This document shows positions 23,102 to 35,626 of a DNA stretch of 64,000 nucleotides, piece by piece. Under the pieces are notes generated by a model, which was not told the origin of the DNA, made no database searches, and saw nothing but the letters and a program-made list of their open reading frames with translations. The DNA comes from Megalobrama amblycephala. Its lineage: Eukaryota; Chordata; Actinopteri; Cypriniformes; Xenocyprididae. Each line of letters starts with the position of its first letter. The stretch's first letter is position 1. The position numbers and the translations under genes were made by a program. The stretch is taken from positions 21,313,138-21,377,137 of the forward strand of contig NC_063057.1 of NCBI RefSeq assembly GCF_018812025.1, written 5' to 3'.

Positions 23102-24628
23102 CCCTCTGGAGTCTGAGGCTGATTTGGGGCCTGGAGAAGTTTTGACATGCTCTGACATTTGTGCTTTTTTCACTTGTTCATAAACATATAAATGACAAAA
23201 GTGTCATTACACTGTATTCAGCACAAACTAGGCTACAATAATATGTGAGGAACATGTATGAACATGTTTGTGTTTTTGAAGGAATAATGTTTATGCGTGG
23301 TTACTGAAAAAACAAAAAACTTAAGTCACTGAAATAAGGCCTGTGTTCACAAGACTTTTGGGTATTGGAGGTTGTAGACTAGAGTTTTTGCTTCAAAATT
23401 ATGTAAAAATTATGCTGCTTACTCCTTCATATAAAACAATATATTGATTTAGTTTTTGTAAGACACTTTTTGCCAAGAAACACAGTATGCATGGAGGCGT
23501 GAATCACCACTGAAAAATGCACCTGAGAAGACAAAAGAATTGGATAGTAATGAGTTGAAATGACTTGCATATTAATGAGGCATTTCAGTCAGGTAGGCTG
23601 TGAAAAAAACCTTCTGTGATGTCTCAAGCTCATCATGATATATGAAACATACAGAAAAATAATATCACAATATAAAGTAATGGTTTTATATTATACTTTA
23701 AAATATAATGTATTTCTGTGATGCAAAGAGTCTGAATATAGGCTTTTAGTTTACAAGCATGCACATTTGGAGAAATATTGGATTCTCATATGCTTATGTC
23801 AATTTTCTATACAGAGGAGTTATATTTATTTAATATTCATTATTTAATGTCATTACTATGAGCGCTGGTGTTTTCAATTCATCCTTGAAGTCGGAGGGCG
23901 CTCTCTGTGCATTTTTAGTCCACAAATTCATCTAAAAGAAGAAGAGGCTATTCCATGAATGGAGTTTCCAATTCATACTGCAGCCGGAGGGCGCTAAAGA
24001 AACAAAAACTCATCTGTAGAAGAAAATAAAACAGGAACTAACTGCATGTCTTCTAGAGCTCCCTAACCATGACTTTTACATCCAGATAAACACTTTTCAA
24101 GACAATAAATACACGATTGAGACGATGTATGCATGTATTGCCTCTGAATTTGCGTCTGAATAGCGCTGGCTCCGTGGGCGTGGCCGCATTAGCGGATAAT
24201 GAGCTGAATCACGGACTTCTGACATGGCTGTCTTTTCATACAGATTACATAAACACAGAAGGTTTGTTTTCGATTTGACTTACATGATTTAAAACCTGAC
24301 ATCTTAACGTTTTTTTAGACATAAGTTTAACTTTTCTGTGATTAGTATTCACTAAGTTACAGTTCATTTTCTGAGAACTATCAGATTGGACTTCGTTCAG
24401 AGGGAGAGGAGAAATCACGCATCATGTTAGTTTTCTTTATTTTACAAAAAGCACAACATTGTGTTTTTACTCTGAGTGTATACAAATAAAAGAAGATATT
24501 CTATAGTTTCAATTGATATATTACTTATGTCTCTATGACAAAAAATGACGGAGTATTTTAAGTCTGTTTTGGTGCAATGTGAAAAAAAACCTGCAAAACG
24601 CGCCGGCGCGTTTTCAGACCTCAGAGTG
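23102..24628. mobile_element. TTAA-flanked (piggyBac-like) non-autonomous transposon, 1527 bp
   Basis: The left end CCCTCTGGAGTCTGAGG and the complement of the right end (CACTCTGAGGTCTG) form imperfect inverted repeats. TTAA lies at both edges (23098-23101 and 24629-24632), the duplication made by piggyBac and Kolobok elements. Inside is an imperfect direct repeat around 23880 and 23950 (GGAGGGCGCT motifs) and no transposase. It sits inside the LTR element's interior. Confidence 0.7.
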
Positions 24629-24632
24629 TTAA

Positions 24633-27600
24633 ACCACTGATAATGCCTGAAAACTACTGAAAAGTTGAATATTTTAGAAGGAGCCATGGAGGTAAAAAAG
24701 AGCCTTGTGTGTGTCTGCCAGGAATGTAGGATGAGTTATCCTCAAAGTAATAATGACCCAGAGACTAAGTGAGCACATGGATGACTATAGGACTGCCTAT
24801 GGTCCGGTATACAGTGGAATACAATGTGATGAATGTGTGGAAGACATTCGTCAGAAGTAACTTGCTGGTATATGTGGTAGGCATAGAATTTGGGGCATGG
24901 ACCTATGGTGATTTAACCAGTAAAGGCAAAAGTGAAGGGACAAAGGTGTAGAATCAGAAACAGCTGGGTATCTCTAGCGTCGTATCTGTAGTCAAAAGTA
25001 TTGACAAACACGAATGACATACAAAGCAAGGGGTTGCTGGTTTTGTCCAGGAGATTTGGGAGAAATCTAGAGAGCCTGAAACCTTGCTTTAAAGATGGCA
25101 AAATGTTCCAACCAGAAAACTGGTTAATGGGAACAATTGCTAAAAGCTATTTAGAATATAGCAAAAGAATGCATAAATTAATTTCCCAAGAAGGGGAGAA
25201 TTTGATGAAATGTATTATTATGCTTTATCAATTTTGACAAATTGGATAAAAATTAAGTGTATAGCAGAGCTGAGTTTCCTGTGTGCCAGTGAACTTCAGG
25301 AAGGGGGAGAGGAGCTGTATCTCCTGGCAGAGAGCCATGGAAGGACAGGACAGAAGTTCTCTGGCACAACAGAACAACTCACAGCAGACTGCAGGGTTTA
25401 GAGCAGGGCTGGGCAAACTCGGTCCTGGAGGGCCGCTGTCCCTGCAGAGTTTTGCTCCAACCCTAATCAAACACACCTGAACCAGCTAATCAAGGTTTTC
25501 AGGATTACACGCAGGTGAGTTTTATCAGGGTTGCAGCTAAACTCTGCAGGACAGTGGCCCTCCAGGACCGAGTTTGCCCAGCCCTGGTTTAGAGGTAATA
25601 GTGAACAGGACCAACACCTCAGAACCTCAGATTCTTACCTGTGCCATGGGAAAGAGCTGGCACAAGATTAACAGAACAGTAAATTATTAAAAGATTCTGA
25701 TGTGAGTGGGGTTATTTTGAATTTACTTATCAGAAACAATGAAAGTAAATAAAGACCACAAAGAACAAGAGCAAATTTTTGCCCAAAAAGAACAAAAATA
25801 ATGCTGAAATGTAGAAACATCCAGCCAATAAGAAACAATTTTTGTGGGATAAATTATTAATTTAATACAAACAAACAAACAAACTATAGATGTTGCAGGA
25901 ATGTGGCTTTTAGTTGATTTTACTGTACAATTGATTGTACAATTGACCATAACTTTTGGAAGTAAAAGAATAAAAACATATACTTATACTTATAAAATAA
26001 TAATTCATAATAATTCTTTATAAAATAATAAAGAACAGATATATCTCTGTTGTATGTGAACAACATTGGAAGAATCGAGCCAATGTGAGAAAAATAATAT
26101 AAGAATGTTACTGTAGAAAATCTACAAGTTTGTATTACAGAAAAGTGGAAAAATATATTTAATGTTACATAAAAGGAAGATAATTTGGATTTGGCAGAAA
26201 ATGCAAGTTATAAAACATATTGACACTGAAGAAGAGCGTCACCAAATGCATTTAAATTAAGTGGTTATATGAAATAAGGAATAACAAACTGGTTTAAAAC
26301 AGGTAATAGCAGACATTGAGACATATTCCTCAGATAAAATTTTTAATTAAATATAAAATATTATATGATGGAACAGCTGAGAATTATGGGATATGAAGAA
26401 TCCAGTAGGTAAACTAGAGTCCACTGGAAGATAGATGAAGTAAATGAGGGGTAAATATTGTACAAAACTGAAAAACCTCAATGATATTGGTATGACTAAA
26501 ACAGCAAGATGTTTTGGGGAGAATGTTCAGACAGAAATGTATGAGCAGAGGAAGGCAGTACTTATACACTATAAGGTGATTATACACTGTAAAACGAAAA
26601 GGGACTTTATAAACCTAAAGAAAAATGACTGGAAATTAAAATATTGTAGATAAAAAGGAAAAGTATATATATTTATTTAAAAGCTGGAATAATTTTGGAA
26701 AAGGGAAAGAGAAGGTAAACATACCTATAGCAACATTGGTCAGACTTGCCAAAGTTTAAGAAGAACGTGTATGACAAAAATAATATACTGAATTGTGTAA
26801 GAATGTAATTTTAGAAAATCTGACAGAGACAAATCCTAAAAACCACAATACAGTTAAGATTAGGATGCTTATTTGGTGATATTGAAACAAATATTTTGAA
26901 AACTACTAATAAGTAATTAAGTAGAAGATTATAAGAAAATTAATCAAGAGATAGTGGTGATATAAAACAGAGTAAGAGTGTCCATGGACAGGATAATATT
27001 ACCTTGTGCTTTTAGTAAGAGTTAGAAATGAAAATTGTCTAAATAAATTCATAAAAAACATAAAAATAATTGAATAAATATGCCAACACTTAAATATAGA
27101 ATGAATGTTAATATTAGTGGAATATTTCATGGTTGAGAAGAAATGTATGTTGACAGAAGTATATGGACAGTATATTATTCAAGAAGAAAACATTTTTGTG
27201 CACATTTTTGTTTTTAGGAACCTAGAAAGAGTAATATTAATCAGTGGATAAGTATGATGATAGCACAGAGCATATAGGCCAATAATATTTAGAGAGAGTC
27301 ATTTAAAAAATAGATGATGGAAACTAAGGAAAATATATGCCTCACTATCTATTATATTAAATTGCAATATTTTTTAATATGTAGAAAGAAGATAAAGAGA
27401 AGATTTGGACTGAAAAGAGAGAAACTGGGAAACTGAGAAAACAGCCAAAACTATAATTAGTTATGTATGTTATTATAGAATACAACATAATTAAATTAAT
27501 AATAGAAAATGAGCTCATTATAAATAAGATGTGCTAGTAGACATATTGTAGTATTTGAAATGACAAGTCATTTTGCTGTGATTGATGCAGGGTGTTTGAA

Positions 27601-29172
27601 CACAGCAAGAGAACAGATGAGGAGGACAAACAAGCTCTCATTAGAAACCAAGAGCACTGAACGGCCTTGAGTGAATCTGAAAACCCTGAAAGAAGGGGGC
27701 AGAAGTAACATAAGGAGTCCTGCATAGTTTGTGTATGCTTATTCAGTTATAAGATAGATTATAGCAAGTAACGACAGCAATACATCCAGCAGCACTGAGA
27801 CCTTATAGCTGGGGTCAGTGAAACCCTTTAGGTGATCCTGGAACTCAGGAGAGCTTTAGGGGGAGAACCCTTGACAAGACCATTTAATTTCTGGAGGGTG
27901 TTTTGAGGATTGGAAAAGTATGAGGTACCACCTGAAAATGATGTACCAAAGGATGAACCTTATAATGGGGATTTATGTAAAGATTTATTATAATAAATTA
28001 CTTTATTAAAAGTATGATTTATGCTTTAAATACTTAAAAGCCATTGTGTGAATTAGAAACATTATTGGCTTCAGTTGACTTTGAAATATAGTTTAGGAAG
28101 CGGCTGTCGGCACTTGGTGTAATAGCAATTAGATTGTGTTTGTATGTGTGAAAGTAGTATAGTTTATTAGTGTAAAGACATTAGACAGTATATTAAGGAA
28201 GTTAAAATATGTGTTATGGTAAATGAAGATGAAACTCTATGATTGTAGTACAGGTTATAAGATTCATTTGTAAATTTTTGAATTTAAAATATGAAATGCT
28301 TAAATGATGGTGAATTTTAAGCTTGGGAGACACATTTTGTTTATAAAATTGACAATGGGAACATTATTGGAACAAACTGATTTATTGATATAGAATGTAT
28401 AATTTATGTTTGAACATAATAATTCAGAAAGTATAATAAAGACTAATGTTGACACAAAGGATTAATTACTGGATTGTTTTTAAAATAATGAATGTACTGG
28501 ATGAATAATGAATGAACTAGAGAAACCATTTTTGTAATGTATTAGTTGTAATGTCAATATTTACTATGTATTATATGTAAATGCAACAATAAGTGCAAAA
28601 ATTTTGAATTAAATGTATTGCTTGAAAATATTTCACCCAGAGTTTTGCAATTAGATATACCTTGTGCACTGTTTGAATTGGTTAAAATGTATGGGTTTTT
28701 TAAATTTGTAGCTAGAGCAAGAAACACCCCAGATACTAATTTTGTGCCTAAAAGATCCGAGGGAATGTAGTCGGCCCAAGTTTCCAGGGTACATGGCCTG
28801 GAAGCTCAGATCCCCTTTGGTTTCTGCAAAGTGTCTAAGCCAGGGGAGGAGCCACACCTTCCTTTGGGAGGACCTGAAGGGTGCTCGAAGTAATTAATGG
28901 ATTCTTTGTAAGATCCAAATTTGGCTTATACTTGAAAATCAAGCAGAGCACAAAGTTTTGCCCTTAAATGATTCTGTACAGAAATATAATTGATTATTAA
29001 AATTATGGAAACCAGAAAACTGGGTGGAATGTTACCTGAATGTGTTACTAACTAATGTTTAAGAATTATGAACAAATGTACATGTTACAGTTAAAATTTA
29101 AAGTGCACAACGTTTGTGTGCCACAACTATGCTTGAATAATGATGTTGAATAATGAGTCCGGATAATTGCAT
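24633..29172 (+). other. Interior of the LTR element, second part: no reading frame
   Basis: Same purine-rich, stop-dense sequence. Less biased islands lie at 24660-25100, 25250-25640, 27550-27900 and 28640-28900. The 25001-25237 frame has an unremarkable charged sequence with no known motif. No env- or pol-like motif could be defended. Confidence 0.6.
25404..25586. mobile_element. 183-bp palindromic hAT MITE
   Basis: The ends CAGGGCTGGGCAAACTCGGT and the complement read inward almost perfectly for about 30 bp. Both flanks are GTTTAGAG (25396-25403 and 25587-25594), a perfect 8-bp duplication typical of hAT. No coding sequence. Confidence 0.9.
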
Positions 29173-29180
29173 GAAGGGGG

Positions 29181-30110
29181 TGTTGTGTTATATCAAGAAA
29201 ATGCAATTACCCTGCCTCCTTGTTAAGGTTTTGGATGTCTGTTGCTACACATTTGGCCAATGTATTAAATATTAGGCATTGCTTACAATATTATTGTTAT
29301 TTATATTTGTTTGTTTCTAAGAAATGCATTATACTGAATGGCCAGAGATATACAGTTATTGTTAGATATGTGTGTGTGGCTGTTTACGAGAGGGAGGAGC
29401 AGAGCTGGACTGCAGCACACAGAAGTGTGTGTGGTTCTATGTGTGTGTGCTCAAGGACACAGAACTGTGGTTCTACTCCTAAAACCTTATAAGGACATCA
29501 GCCATCTTGGCTGAGTTTACTGGAGTCCAAGGACACAAAAGCCAGACAGTTTGCACCTGCGAGGCCTTGAGAAGTGTCTGGAAACTTTGGGAAAGTTAAG
29601 ACGTACGTCAATCAAGAAGATAACGTAACGTCTGTGATAAACAACACGAGTATAAAAGACTGATGAGCTGATTGCCTCTTCGGATACTGATACGTCAGTA
29701 CCCCCGACGCCTAGAAGCCCAGAGCTGAGGACAAGAAACCCCAAGCTGAAGATGGGAAGCCCAGCGCTGACTACACCTTTGACTCAAGAGTGATTACTGT
29801 ATTTTATACCTTTAATGATGAAGTTTTATTTGCCTTTACATTTTTGTTTATTATAAAAGAAAAGTAACCAATTAAAAGAAATGTAATTGATTACAAAAGC
29901 TGCCTACCTTGATTATATATTTACTTATAGCTTGATTTATAGTGTTTTAAGACTTTGAACAAGAACATACCACAGAGGAGTCTTCTGACCAAATTGTAAG
30001 TAATTTAAAATGCTTATAATTTAGGCCAGAGTCGACTTACTTTACCTAACCTGAAAATAATAAATAATAAGGTTAAAAGGTGTTAAGATCAAAATACACA
30101 CCGCAAAACA
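29181..30110 (+). repeat. 3' LTR of the 13.65-kb element
   Basis: 930 bp, the same length as the 5' LTR with only substitutions and no indel. The TATAAAAG box is kept at 29651-29658. Preceded by GAAGGGGG (29173-29180), a short polypurine tract. Confidence 0.9.
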
Positions 30111-30114
30111 AACT

Positions 30115-31142
30115 TCTGATAGTAGTCTTTAAATGCATTATTAATATCTCTAGGGTCTGTGAGCGTTTTTTCCTGTGTTCTAATAGATGTAATTGGTGTT
30201 GATGATTCAAGTTGTTTAATTTGCCAGGCTAATAATTTTCCTGCTTTATCTCCTTGTTCATAAAATGACTGTTTTAATCTTAAAAGACTTAGACGCAGCC
30301 CTAAAACTAGATTGTTTATCATATTCAGCTCTTAGTAACAGCAGTTCTTTTTTCAAATCTGTGTCATTTGTTTGATAAACCCTTTCCTGAATGGTCCTGA
30401 TTTTAGTTTCTAATTCCAACCTATCCCTATTCTAACCTATTCTTAGATTTATTGCCCGTGTAGCTAATAATATGCCCCCTAAGAAACGCTTTAAAAGCAT
30501 CCCATCTCACGCACTCTGACGTTTATTTTGTATTTATTTGAAAAAATTCTTCAATCTGATGTCCAATATACTTAACAAACTCTTCATCCTGCAGCCATTT
30601 ATGCTGAAAGCGCCATCTAGGTGGATCACATGTAAGTTTGTCGTCTCTATATATAAGACAACAGGGTGCATGATCTGAGACTACTATGCTGTCGTATAAG
30701 CAATCTTGGATTTTGGATAGTAATTCTGATGAAATTAAGAAATAATCTATTCTCGAGTATGTCTGAAATGTTGCCGAATAGCATGAATAGGCTTTGGTTT
30801 GTATACATTAACCAAGTTTAAGTTCTCTAATAATAAAGATCCCTGAACTATTAAATATCTGCCCTTCTTATCTTTAATAACATTTTTTACATGAAATGGA
30901 ATGGAATCATGGATCAGAGTCATAACTCCTCTTGCTCTAGATGTGAATGCTGCCGTAAATACACTACCCCGCCACCTCCTCCTAACCCTTCTCTCATCCT
31001 CCTCCACAAGGTGTGTCTCTTGCAGAAATATTATCTTAGAGTCCATGTCTTTTAATTTTGTCATAACTTGTTTAATCTTCTTAACACGTTGTAGGCCCCT
31101 GCAGTTCCACGTAACAAACTTCAGGTTCAATGTTTGTAACAT
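30115..31142 (-). pseudogene. L1 ORF2, AP-endonuclease part
   Basis: The frame from 31142 has the L1 endonuclease signatures LKFVTWNCRGLQ, FLQETHL and GRYLIVQG with NLVNVY. Later blocks in another frame contain SRIDYFLIS and VVSDHAPCCL near 30700-30650, the C-terminal catalytic motifs. The spacer toward RT (AGKLLAWQIKQLES, about 30230) is also present, then the sequence is cut at 30114 by the LTR element. At least one frameshift (about 30750) separates the pieces. This enzyme nicks target DNA to prime reverse transcription. Confidence 0.8.
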
Positions 31143-31680
31143 TTGAGATATATTAAAACTGTAAAATCAGGAAATAAGTATTTACCTCATAAGATAGGAT
31201 TTTTCCATAGAGAAGCGTAACCAACCCGGATATGAGAACATATATCCAACACCATGAACGCGAACTACCCCTCGTTACGTCCCCGTATCCCTCCCTCGAC
31301 AGTACGTCTCCCGCTATCGCATGTGACCACTCCATACCCATTGAGGAGCAGCCTAACCACTCTTCTCTAGCCAAACCAAAACCCTTACTACCGATGCTGT
31401 TCACTATTATTAACAATCAATTAACCACTCTTGTTTCACTGCAAGTTTACACCCTTTGTGCTCTTTTTATAACGCACAATAAGTGCGCCTCCATATTCAA
31501 TCACCCTTTCCTTGTGGGAAAAAAAAAAAGAAAAAAAGAAATGCACCAATAAAACTGGACACTTCAAAACTTAGACATTTCGAATTAACTCAATATCAAA
31601 AATCTAAACAAAGACAGGTGTTTACCGCACAGCGTATCTGGAAGTTTCTCACTGATAAGAAAATAAAGAGAGAGTGTGGT

Positions 31681-32605
31681 TTAGTCCAAGGCTGGCAGTG
31701 ATTCATCCTCTTCTGCTGCCTTCTGAACTTTCTTCACAAACTCTCGTGCCGTCGCTGCTGTTGTGAAGGAGTGAGTCTGACCCTTATAAGTCACCAATAG
31801 TTTGGCCGGATGAGCCACTCCGTGCCGCAGTCCCAGTTTGCGTAACTCCGCTCGAACCGAATCAAACTGCTTCCGTAGTTGATGTAGTCCAGCTGCTGTA
31901 TCCGGGTATATCCGTACCTGTTGATTTTGGAACCGAATGTCATTTTTTGCTCGTGCTGCTGCAAAAATCACCTGTTTATCCTTGTAGTTGAGGAATCTCA
32001 TTATGAGAGTGCGAGGTGGTGTGTTGCTGTCCCTCCTAGGTCCAACACGGTGCGCTCGTTCTATGACAACTGCCCCTGTGCCGAGCATCTCCGGTAACCA
32101 CCTCTCTAAAAACACACATGGGTCCTGTCCTTCAGCTCCCTCCGGCAGGTTGACCAGTCTTAGATTGTTTCGTCTAGATCTTGCCTCGAGGTCCATAACT
32201 TTGTCTTCCAGTACTTTCTCATTGGATTCCAGTGTGTTCACTTTAGCACGTAGGATTTCTATCACGTCTTTCCGTTTGTGATACTCGCCGGATACAGTCA
32301 TTTATCTCTTTCCTCAAACCATCAATGGATTCCACCACTTTGTCAAATCTAGAGGAAAAATCCATTTTCATGGAGTTGACAGTGGACAGTATTTCGTCTA
32401 ACTTGCTGTTTTGGGTTTTCTGTTTATCTTCTCCATCAGACGCCGCCATTAGAACAGAGCTAGCATTAGAGCAAGGGCTCGAGTTAGCATTAGCATTAGC
32501 CTTCTGCACTTCACCACGAAGATGATAGTCCGTCAGCTTGGGTTGTTTTGATTTTTCGCTTGCTTCTTGGCTTGCTTTTGCTGCTTTAGGCATAATTCTA
32601 TCCAC
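31681..32605 (-). pseudogene. L1 ORF1 (RNA-binding chaperone), one frameshift
   Basis: From ATG 32605 the frame encodes a Lys/Ala/Ser-rich start, then a heptad-like helix (LDEILSTVNSMKMDFSSRF) and GLRKEINDCIRRVSQTE. Near 32290-32250 it shifts frame into ILRAKVNTLESNEKVLEDKV, ARSRRNNLRLVNLPEG (start of the RRM) and the C-terminal domain (RTLIMRFLNYKDKQVIF, RAELRKLGLRHG, ending near 31681). This is the coiled-coil/RRM/CTD layout of L1 ORF1p (Transposase_22 family), which coats L1 RNA. One frameshift is the only disruption seen. Confidence 0.85.
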
Positions 32606-33106
32606 ACGAGTGTATTAACGCGCCACTTTGTTGCAAAAGAGAGGTTTTTAACGAAATTTTGACAATAACAGCAGAGCGGTACAGAACACGTCCTTTGTTG
32701 TTGTACTGTATATTTTAACATACCTTCAGATGTTCATGCATGATTATTTCACGCTGTAACTGATATTAAAGCAGAGAAGAGGATGATCACATGCTTCTCT
32801 TTAACTGAGGCGCTAAAGCGATCTGTCACGCCACATTAAACAGCGCCAAAACGGTATTTATTTTTTGAATCTCATAATAAGATGGACGTCATTTGAAATC
32901 TGAGACTTTGCTTCATATCAAAAGTAACAAAGCACAAAGTTTATTGCGATTTATTGGATGGGAGGCGCTACATATTCTGCTCATTCATCAACTGAAAACA
33001 GACTAGACTAATCGATTCTTGGGATTTAAGAATCGATATCAGTTTGTAAAAATGAGAATCGATTAAAATCGAGAAATCAATATTTTTACGCAGCCCTACA
33101 GAGGAC

Positions 33107-34213
33107 TGTTTAATGGTAAACATGTTGAAGATAAGTGGACAGCCTGTCAGTTCAAAAAGTGATCTTAAAGATATTAAAGCCTTGACCATTGACATCCATT
33201 CAAATAAGCCAACCCATTCTTACTCCAAAGGTATCCAATAATAATAATGAAAATCATGCTCCAAAATATTGTCATGATGACAATACCCCAGCATATCATT
33301 TCATGATAATAAAATAACTATGCCCTTCACGTAAAAATTGATGGAATATGTTTTTTCTATAAAAGCCAATGAGTTTAACTGTGCATAGCAATAAAGAGGC
33401 GATGGCGCTTTTGCACAGAAGTCTTGGACATGCAGCATTTATGAGAAGGGGTTGTAAAAAGTGGAGCGTTACCCAGACAGGAAGCGTCACACCTCAGACA
33501 TCTCACAGGCAGGTTTATCGGTTGTTCCATTCTGTACTCATGTTCTCAAGGCAGTCCAAAACAGGCAATAGTTCACTTTAAGAATGAGCAAAGTGACATC
33601 AATAAGTTTAATTTAAGGTATTTGAAAAAACAAACAAAAAAACAGCACAAACGGAAAGAGAAAAAGGTGATCTATATTATTATTTCTCTATATGAATATT
33701 TAGCAAAGACTTTATTCAAGCCACAAAAACAAACTTGTTACTGAAGTATGCACAATACACAATCTTCCAGCCTATGGTGAAGTCAGTATGCACATATATT
33801 TGCCCCAGATTATTGTATTTTATTTGGGTGACGCTGTGGTGTGTTGAACAGCCTGAGTCACATCCCTATATAAGAGCTTTACACGACAGCATTGACCTTT
33901 GAAAGTATGTTCATTCAAATCTGCATTTGCGCTGCCGCTGATCCAGAGAGAGCAGCTGCTATAAATGTACAGTATTAAGCAGCCTCACTAACAGCATTTC
34001 CAACCACACATTTTCTCGACAATTAAGACTTCCTGATGGCCCGGGGCCAGCGTGAACAACACTCGGGACAGTAGACGGAAAGGTCACTTGCCCGATCGGG
34101 CCAGTGCTGTAGGGTGTGCGATATATATCATCTATGACATCGTAATTGTTGATTTAATGGTCTGACATTATAGAATATGTCCCTCACTTTACAAAAAACA
34201 AACAAAAACACAC
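33107..34213. other. Unassigned sequence
   Basis: No gene seen. A stretch at 34109-34150 (GGGTGTGCGATATATATCATC) looks like one end of a hAT-type repeat but has no partner. Confidence 0.35.
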
Positions 34214-34221
34214 CCATTGAG

Positions 34222-34833
34222 TAGGGCTGTGCAATTAATCACAGTCGCAATTTGAGCACATGCAATTTCTAAATCGCATAAGACTGCCATTTTATTTGTT
34301 AATTTATTTAAATTTTAATTCAGAATGTTTTGGAGCATTTTGGATTCAGGAGAGAGGATGTGTCTGAGGGCAAGGTAATTTCCAAGACCAGTGAGATTTT
34401 TGCAACGAAATGGGGCAATACAACACACCTGTCCCAGCACTTAAAACAGCGCCATAAACTGTATGATCAATGCATTTTCGACAAAGTCCATCGAAGCTAA
34501 CAAAAGCACACCTCAAAGCCAGCCTGAACCGACTGAACAAGTATCCATCATTCAAGCATTTGCAAGCATCACGCCTCATGAGAAAGGATCAAAACAGCAT
34601 ATATATATGTAAAGACATGGTGCCTGTGGACATCGTCAGTAAAGACGACTTCTGAAGACTAATACACTCGACAAAAGATACCAAAAGATGCCATCTCTGT
34701 TTATCAGCTGTTAATACTGTTATTTAATTGTGAAATGTTTCGTTATGCATTTGTTATGCACTGAATGCATTCAGAATGTAGCATATTTGAAAAAGCAAAA
34801 CGGTAGCCAAAATTGAAAATAAAATTGCAATAT

Positions 34834-34866
<33 letters not shown>

Positions 34867-34902
34867 GCAATATGATTATTTTGTCCATATTGCACAGCCC
34901 CA
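34222..34902 (+). mobile_element. Deleted hAT element with BED-finger remnant
   Basis: The termini TAGGGCTGTGC and GCACAGCCCCA are near-perfect inverted repeats, flanked by CCATTGAG on both sides (34214-34221 and 34903-34910). The plus strand keeps a transposase N-terminal piece: EHFGFRRED, then WGNTTHLSQHLKQRH, the second half of a BED zinc finger. Next come EPTEQVSIIQAFASITPHEK and CKDMVPVDIVS, found just downstream of the BED finger in ZBED-like hAT transposases. The first Cys pair of the finger and the whole catalytic core are missing. Confidence 0.85.
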
Positions 34903-34910
34903 CCATTGAG

Positions 34911-35577
34911 TCCACGCATACACTATGTGATGCAGTCTAGTAGACTAGTGCACATGCATATTTAGGCCCAATCCTATTTCTACCCCGTACCCCTTCTCTT
35001 TTCCCCTACCCCTTCGTTTTGCACGTTCACCTGAAGGGGCAGGGGTGTCTCGATTGCCTGGAGTGGTAGAGGTAAGGGAAAGGGCCCGATAGCCCTTCAA
35101 GCAAAGATTTTTTGGGACCACACTTCGAACGAAGGGGTATGAGAAATTTCCCAGCATACACCGACCCTTACACCTTACCGCTGCCCTTAAACCTACCCAT
35201 ACCACCAAAGCTTTCCCTAAACTTACCCGTATCCCACCTCAATAGCAGCAAAAGTGTTTTGCAAATCAGTGTGAACACAATAAGTACATTGTACTTATTT
35301 TTTTTGATGTAAGTACATAGTAGTTAAGGCCACTTGATATAAAGTGGGACTGTATGATATAACATAATATAATATAGTGTGTGTGTGTGTGTGTTGATTG
35401 TCGTTTACAAACCTGATCTAAAAAAATACATGTAATTTTGTTTTAATAGTTCAGAGGACTCTGGCTACTTTGAAGGGTTGTTTCTTTGCAAACATTCCTC
35501 TTTTGTTCAGTACATCTGCAAAAAAGTGCAACATGTAAGTTTACTATACTTGCCATCAGATTGCTTGCAAGTACATG

Positions 35578-35626
<49 letters not shown>

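Larger units (their letters stand above)
16462..30110 (+). mobile_element. 13.65-kb LTR element with tRNA-Lys1,2-type primer site and non-coding interior
   Basis: Two 930-bp direct repeats bound the element, each TGTTGT...AAAACA, flanked by AACT on both sides (16458-16461 and 30111-30114). A primer-binding site abuts the first LTR and a short G tract abuts the second. Reading both LTRs base by base I count about 19 differences (about 2%). After removing a TTAA transposon (1.5 kb) and a 183-bp MITE the interior is about 10.2 kb. It is purine-rich and C-poor on the plus strand, has no frame above about 115 codons and no recognised gag, pol or env motif. Short open patches (for example about 18700-18890) look like Ser/Glu-rich low-complexity protein at best. 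It is either a LARD-like non-autonomous element or a provirus whose coding region was already dead when it inserted. Confidence 0.85.
13585..32690 (-). mobile_element. L1-type LINE, near full length, split by an LTR element
   Basis: The minus-strand order is ORF1 (32605-31681), endonuclease (31142-30600), reverse transcriptase and C-terminal domain (16460-13907), then a poly(A) tail seen as T16 at about 13587. Removing the 13.65-kb insertion leaves about 5.4 kb, a normal L1 length. Sequence at both sides of the insertion is L1, with a 4-bp AACT duplication. The 5' boundary is uncertain and the L1 target duplication could not be identified. Damage seen: one frameshift in ORF1, breaks in the endonuclease/RT spacer, and one in-frame TGA in the RT. 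Confidence 0.85.
13310..33098. mobile_element. hAT element shell hosting a nested L1 and LTR element
   Basis: The left end TAGGGCTG and right end CAGCCCTA are inverted repeats. Both are flanked by the 8-bp sequence CAGAGGAC (13302-13309 and 33099-33106), the target size of hAT transposons. Only about 270 bp on the left and 0.4 kb on the right are hAT sequence. They are rich in ATCGATT-type motifs and carry no transposase, so the original element was a sub-kilobase non-autonomous copy. Everything between is later insertion. Confidence 0.8.

Noticed and set aside
24660..25260. Possible envelope- or pol-like frame inside the LTR element
   Set aside because: The peptides (for example the frame at 25001-25237) carry no Cys pattern, hydrophobic fusion or transmembrane segment, or catalytic motif I can defend, and frames are short.
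16462..30110. Calling the large LTR element an endogenous foamy virus
   Set aside because: Only the primer-binding site, size and duplication length agree. With no recognisable pol this would be over-interpretation.
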